DNA of 64,000 bases from Planctomycetota bacterium (lineage in GTDB: Bacteria; Planctomycetota; Planctomycetia; Pirellulales; Pirellulaceae): the NCBI GenBank assembly GCA_003671195.1, contig QWPJ01000246.1, positions 26,674 to 90,673 of the forward strand, read 5' to 3'. Below are positions 63,242-64,000 of this stretch, in pieces. The translations under genes and the position numbers were made by a program. Position 1 is the stretch's first letter; each line of letters starts with the position of its first letter. The notes below the pieces were generated by a model that saw only the letters and a program-made list of their open reading frames with translations, made no database searches and was not told where the DNA came from.

Positions 63242-64000
63242 CTATTCCTTAGCCGAGATTTTGGCCCAAGTATCCTTGAGGGTCACCACGCGATTGAAAA
63301 CGGGGGCCCCAGGCTGCGAGTCGACCTCGTCGGCGCAGTAGTATCCATTGCGTTCGAACTGAACCCGAGTTCCGGCTTGGATTTGAGCCAAGGCAGGCTC
63401 GATCACCGCGTGTCGAATGGTCTTGCTATGGGGGTTGATATTGTCGAGGAAGCTCTTTCCCTCGGGGGCATTCTCGGGGGATTCCGACAGGAACAATCGA
63501 TCGTAGAGTCGGACTTCGGCACAGTGGCCCGTCGTGGCGCTGACCCAGTGAATGGTCCCTTTGACCTTGCGCTCGGCAGCAGGTCCAGAGCCGCTCTTGG
63601 TCTGTGGGTCGTAAGTACAAAGCAGCTCGACAATATTGCCAGCCGAATCCTTGATGACCTCTTCACACTTGATGATGTAGGCGTAGCGCAGACGGACTTC
63701 TCCACCTGGCTTGAGCCGAAAGAACTTCGAGGGTGGAGTTTCCATAAAGTCCTCTCGTTCAATAAAGAGGGTTTTGGAAAACGGGATTTTTCGATTGCCC
63801 GCCGCAGGGTCTTCAGGGTTGTTGATCGCCTCGAGTTCTTCGACCTGGCCTTCTGGATAGTTCGTCAATGTGATTTTGACTGGGTCGAGGATTGCCATGT
63901 ATCTGGAAGTTGTTTTATTGAGATGCTCGCGGATGGCATTTTCCAGAACCAGAACGTCGATCACACCGTTGAAACGAGCCACTCCGATCGTCTCACAAAA
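63242..64000 (-). CDS. glnS: Glutaminyl-tRNA synthetase, 3' part (runs off the window)
   Basis: The visible 252 residues are the C-terminal anticodon-binding part of GlnRS: FCETIGVARFNGVIDVLVLE, the AILDPVKITLTNYPEG block and ERNGYYCADEVDS near the end. The reading frame is open to position 64000, where the codons TTT TGT GAG ACG ATC GGA still match the family, so the catalytic domain lies outside. It charges tRNA-Gln directly. The apparent internal start at 63982 is an ordinary GTG codon inside the gene. Confidence 0.93.
   Translation of the reverse strand, partial: FCETIGVARFNGVIDVLVLENAIREHLNKTTSRYMAILDPVKITLTNYPEGQVEELEAINNPEDPAAGNRKIPFSKTLFIEREDFMETPPSKFFRLKPGGEVRLRYAYIIKCEEVIKDSAGNIVELLCTYDPQTKSGSGPAAERKVKGTIHWVSATTGHCAEVRLYDRLFLSESPENAPEGKSFLDNINPHSKTIRHAVIEPALAQIQAGTRVQFERNGYYCADEVDSQPGAPVFNRVVTLKDTWAKISAKE

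Overview
The window reads as chromosome of a planctomycete, most likely Pirellulales-like and possibly freshwater. The lineage call rests on gene content: a DUF1559 pseudopilin, a DUF1598 protein, a Minf_1886-family protein, a DUF1573 protein, a secreted FG-GAP protein, a BNR/VPS10-like propeller with PDZ domains, and many exported proteins with Pro-rich linkers. I found no rRNA, tRNA, CRISPR array, insertion sequence or phage gene.

Region 1 (14-6836) is a compact light-harvesting operon on the + strand: a xanthorhodopsin-clade proton pump, a Blh-type beta-carotene dioxygenase that makes retinal, then crtY, crtE, crtI and crtB. From blh to crtB each start codon overlaps the preceding stop codon. 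The six genes cover GGPP to phytoene to lycopene to beta-carotene to retinal to holo-rhodopsin. CrtB carries an extra C-terminal two-helix membrane module preceded by its own possible start.

Region 2 (7041-26338) mixes secreted proteins (degenerate SGNH protein, FG-GAP protein), housekeeping genes (tatD, gyrA, hemL, apgM, ricT, cysC), a Ser/Thr kinase, an orphan ABC ATPase, a GT2 enzyme and a zinc-ribbon/STN-like membrane protein. GyrA has an unusual quinolone-resistance region and an acidic insertion in its C-terminal domain.

Region 3 (26552-34306) holds leuCD, an orphan TroA-like metal-binding lipoprotein, and a - strand run with the order secG, yicC, gmk, rpoZ, coaC, coaB, bshB1. CoaC and CoaB are separate genes rather than the usual fusion.

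Region 4 (34658-54849) has a Cys-rich exported protein with a clear intrinsic terminator, a zinc-ribbon RNase HI, a 1114-residue TPR protein, a DUF1573 protein, a 150-bp tandem array of REP/BIME-like hairpins upstream of asnS, malQ, the DUF1559 pseudopilin, the 1461-residue propeller/PDZ protein, an outer-membrane beta-barrel candidate and a DUF1598 protein.

Region 5 (54988-64000) has vanZ-like, GT2 and GT-C genes that look like a lipid-linked sugar-transfer module, a PstS-like binding protein, a PDZ protein, a short-chain dehydrogenase, a class C beta-lactamase-like hydrolase and the 3' part of glnS, which runs off the window.

Two themes cut across the window. Short tandem repeats are frequent: inside genes the units are multiples of 3 (12, 15, 18, 21 and 30 bp), while outside frames they are 7, 13 or 14 bp. 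Four genes have a small tandem duplication lying exactly across the stop codon. Start coordinates were moved inward from the longest possible frame where family homology, overlap or a ribosome-binding site argued for it; each case is noted.
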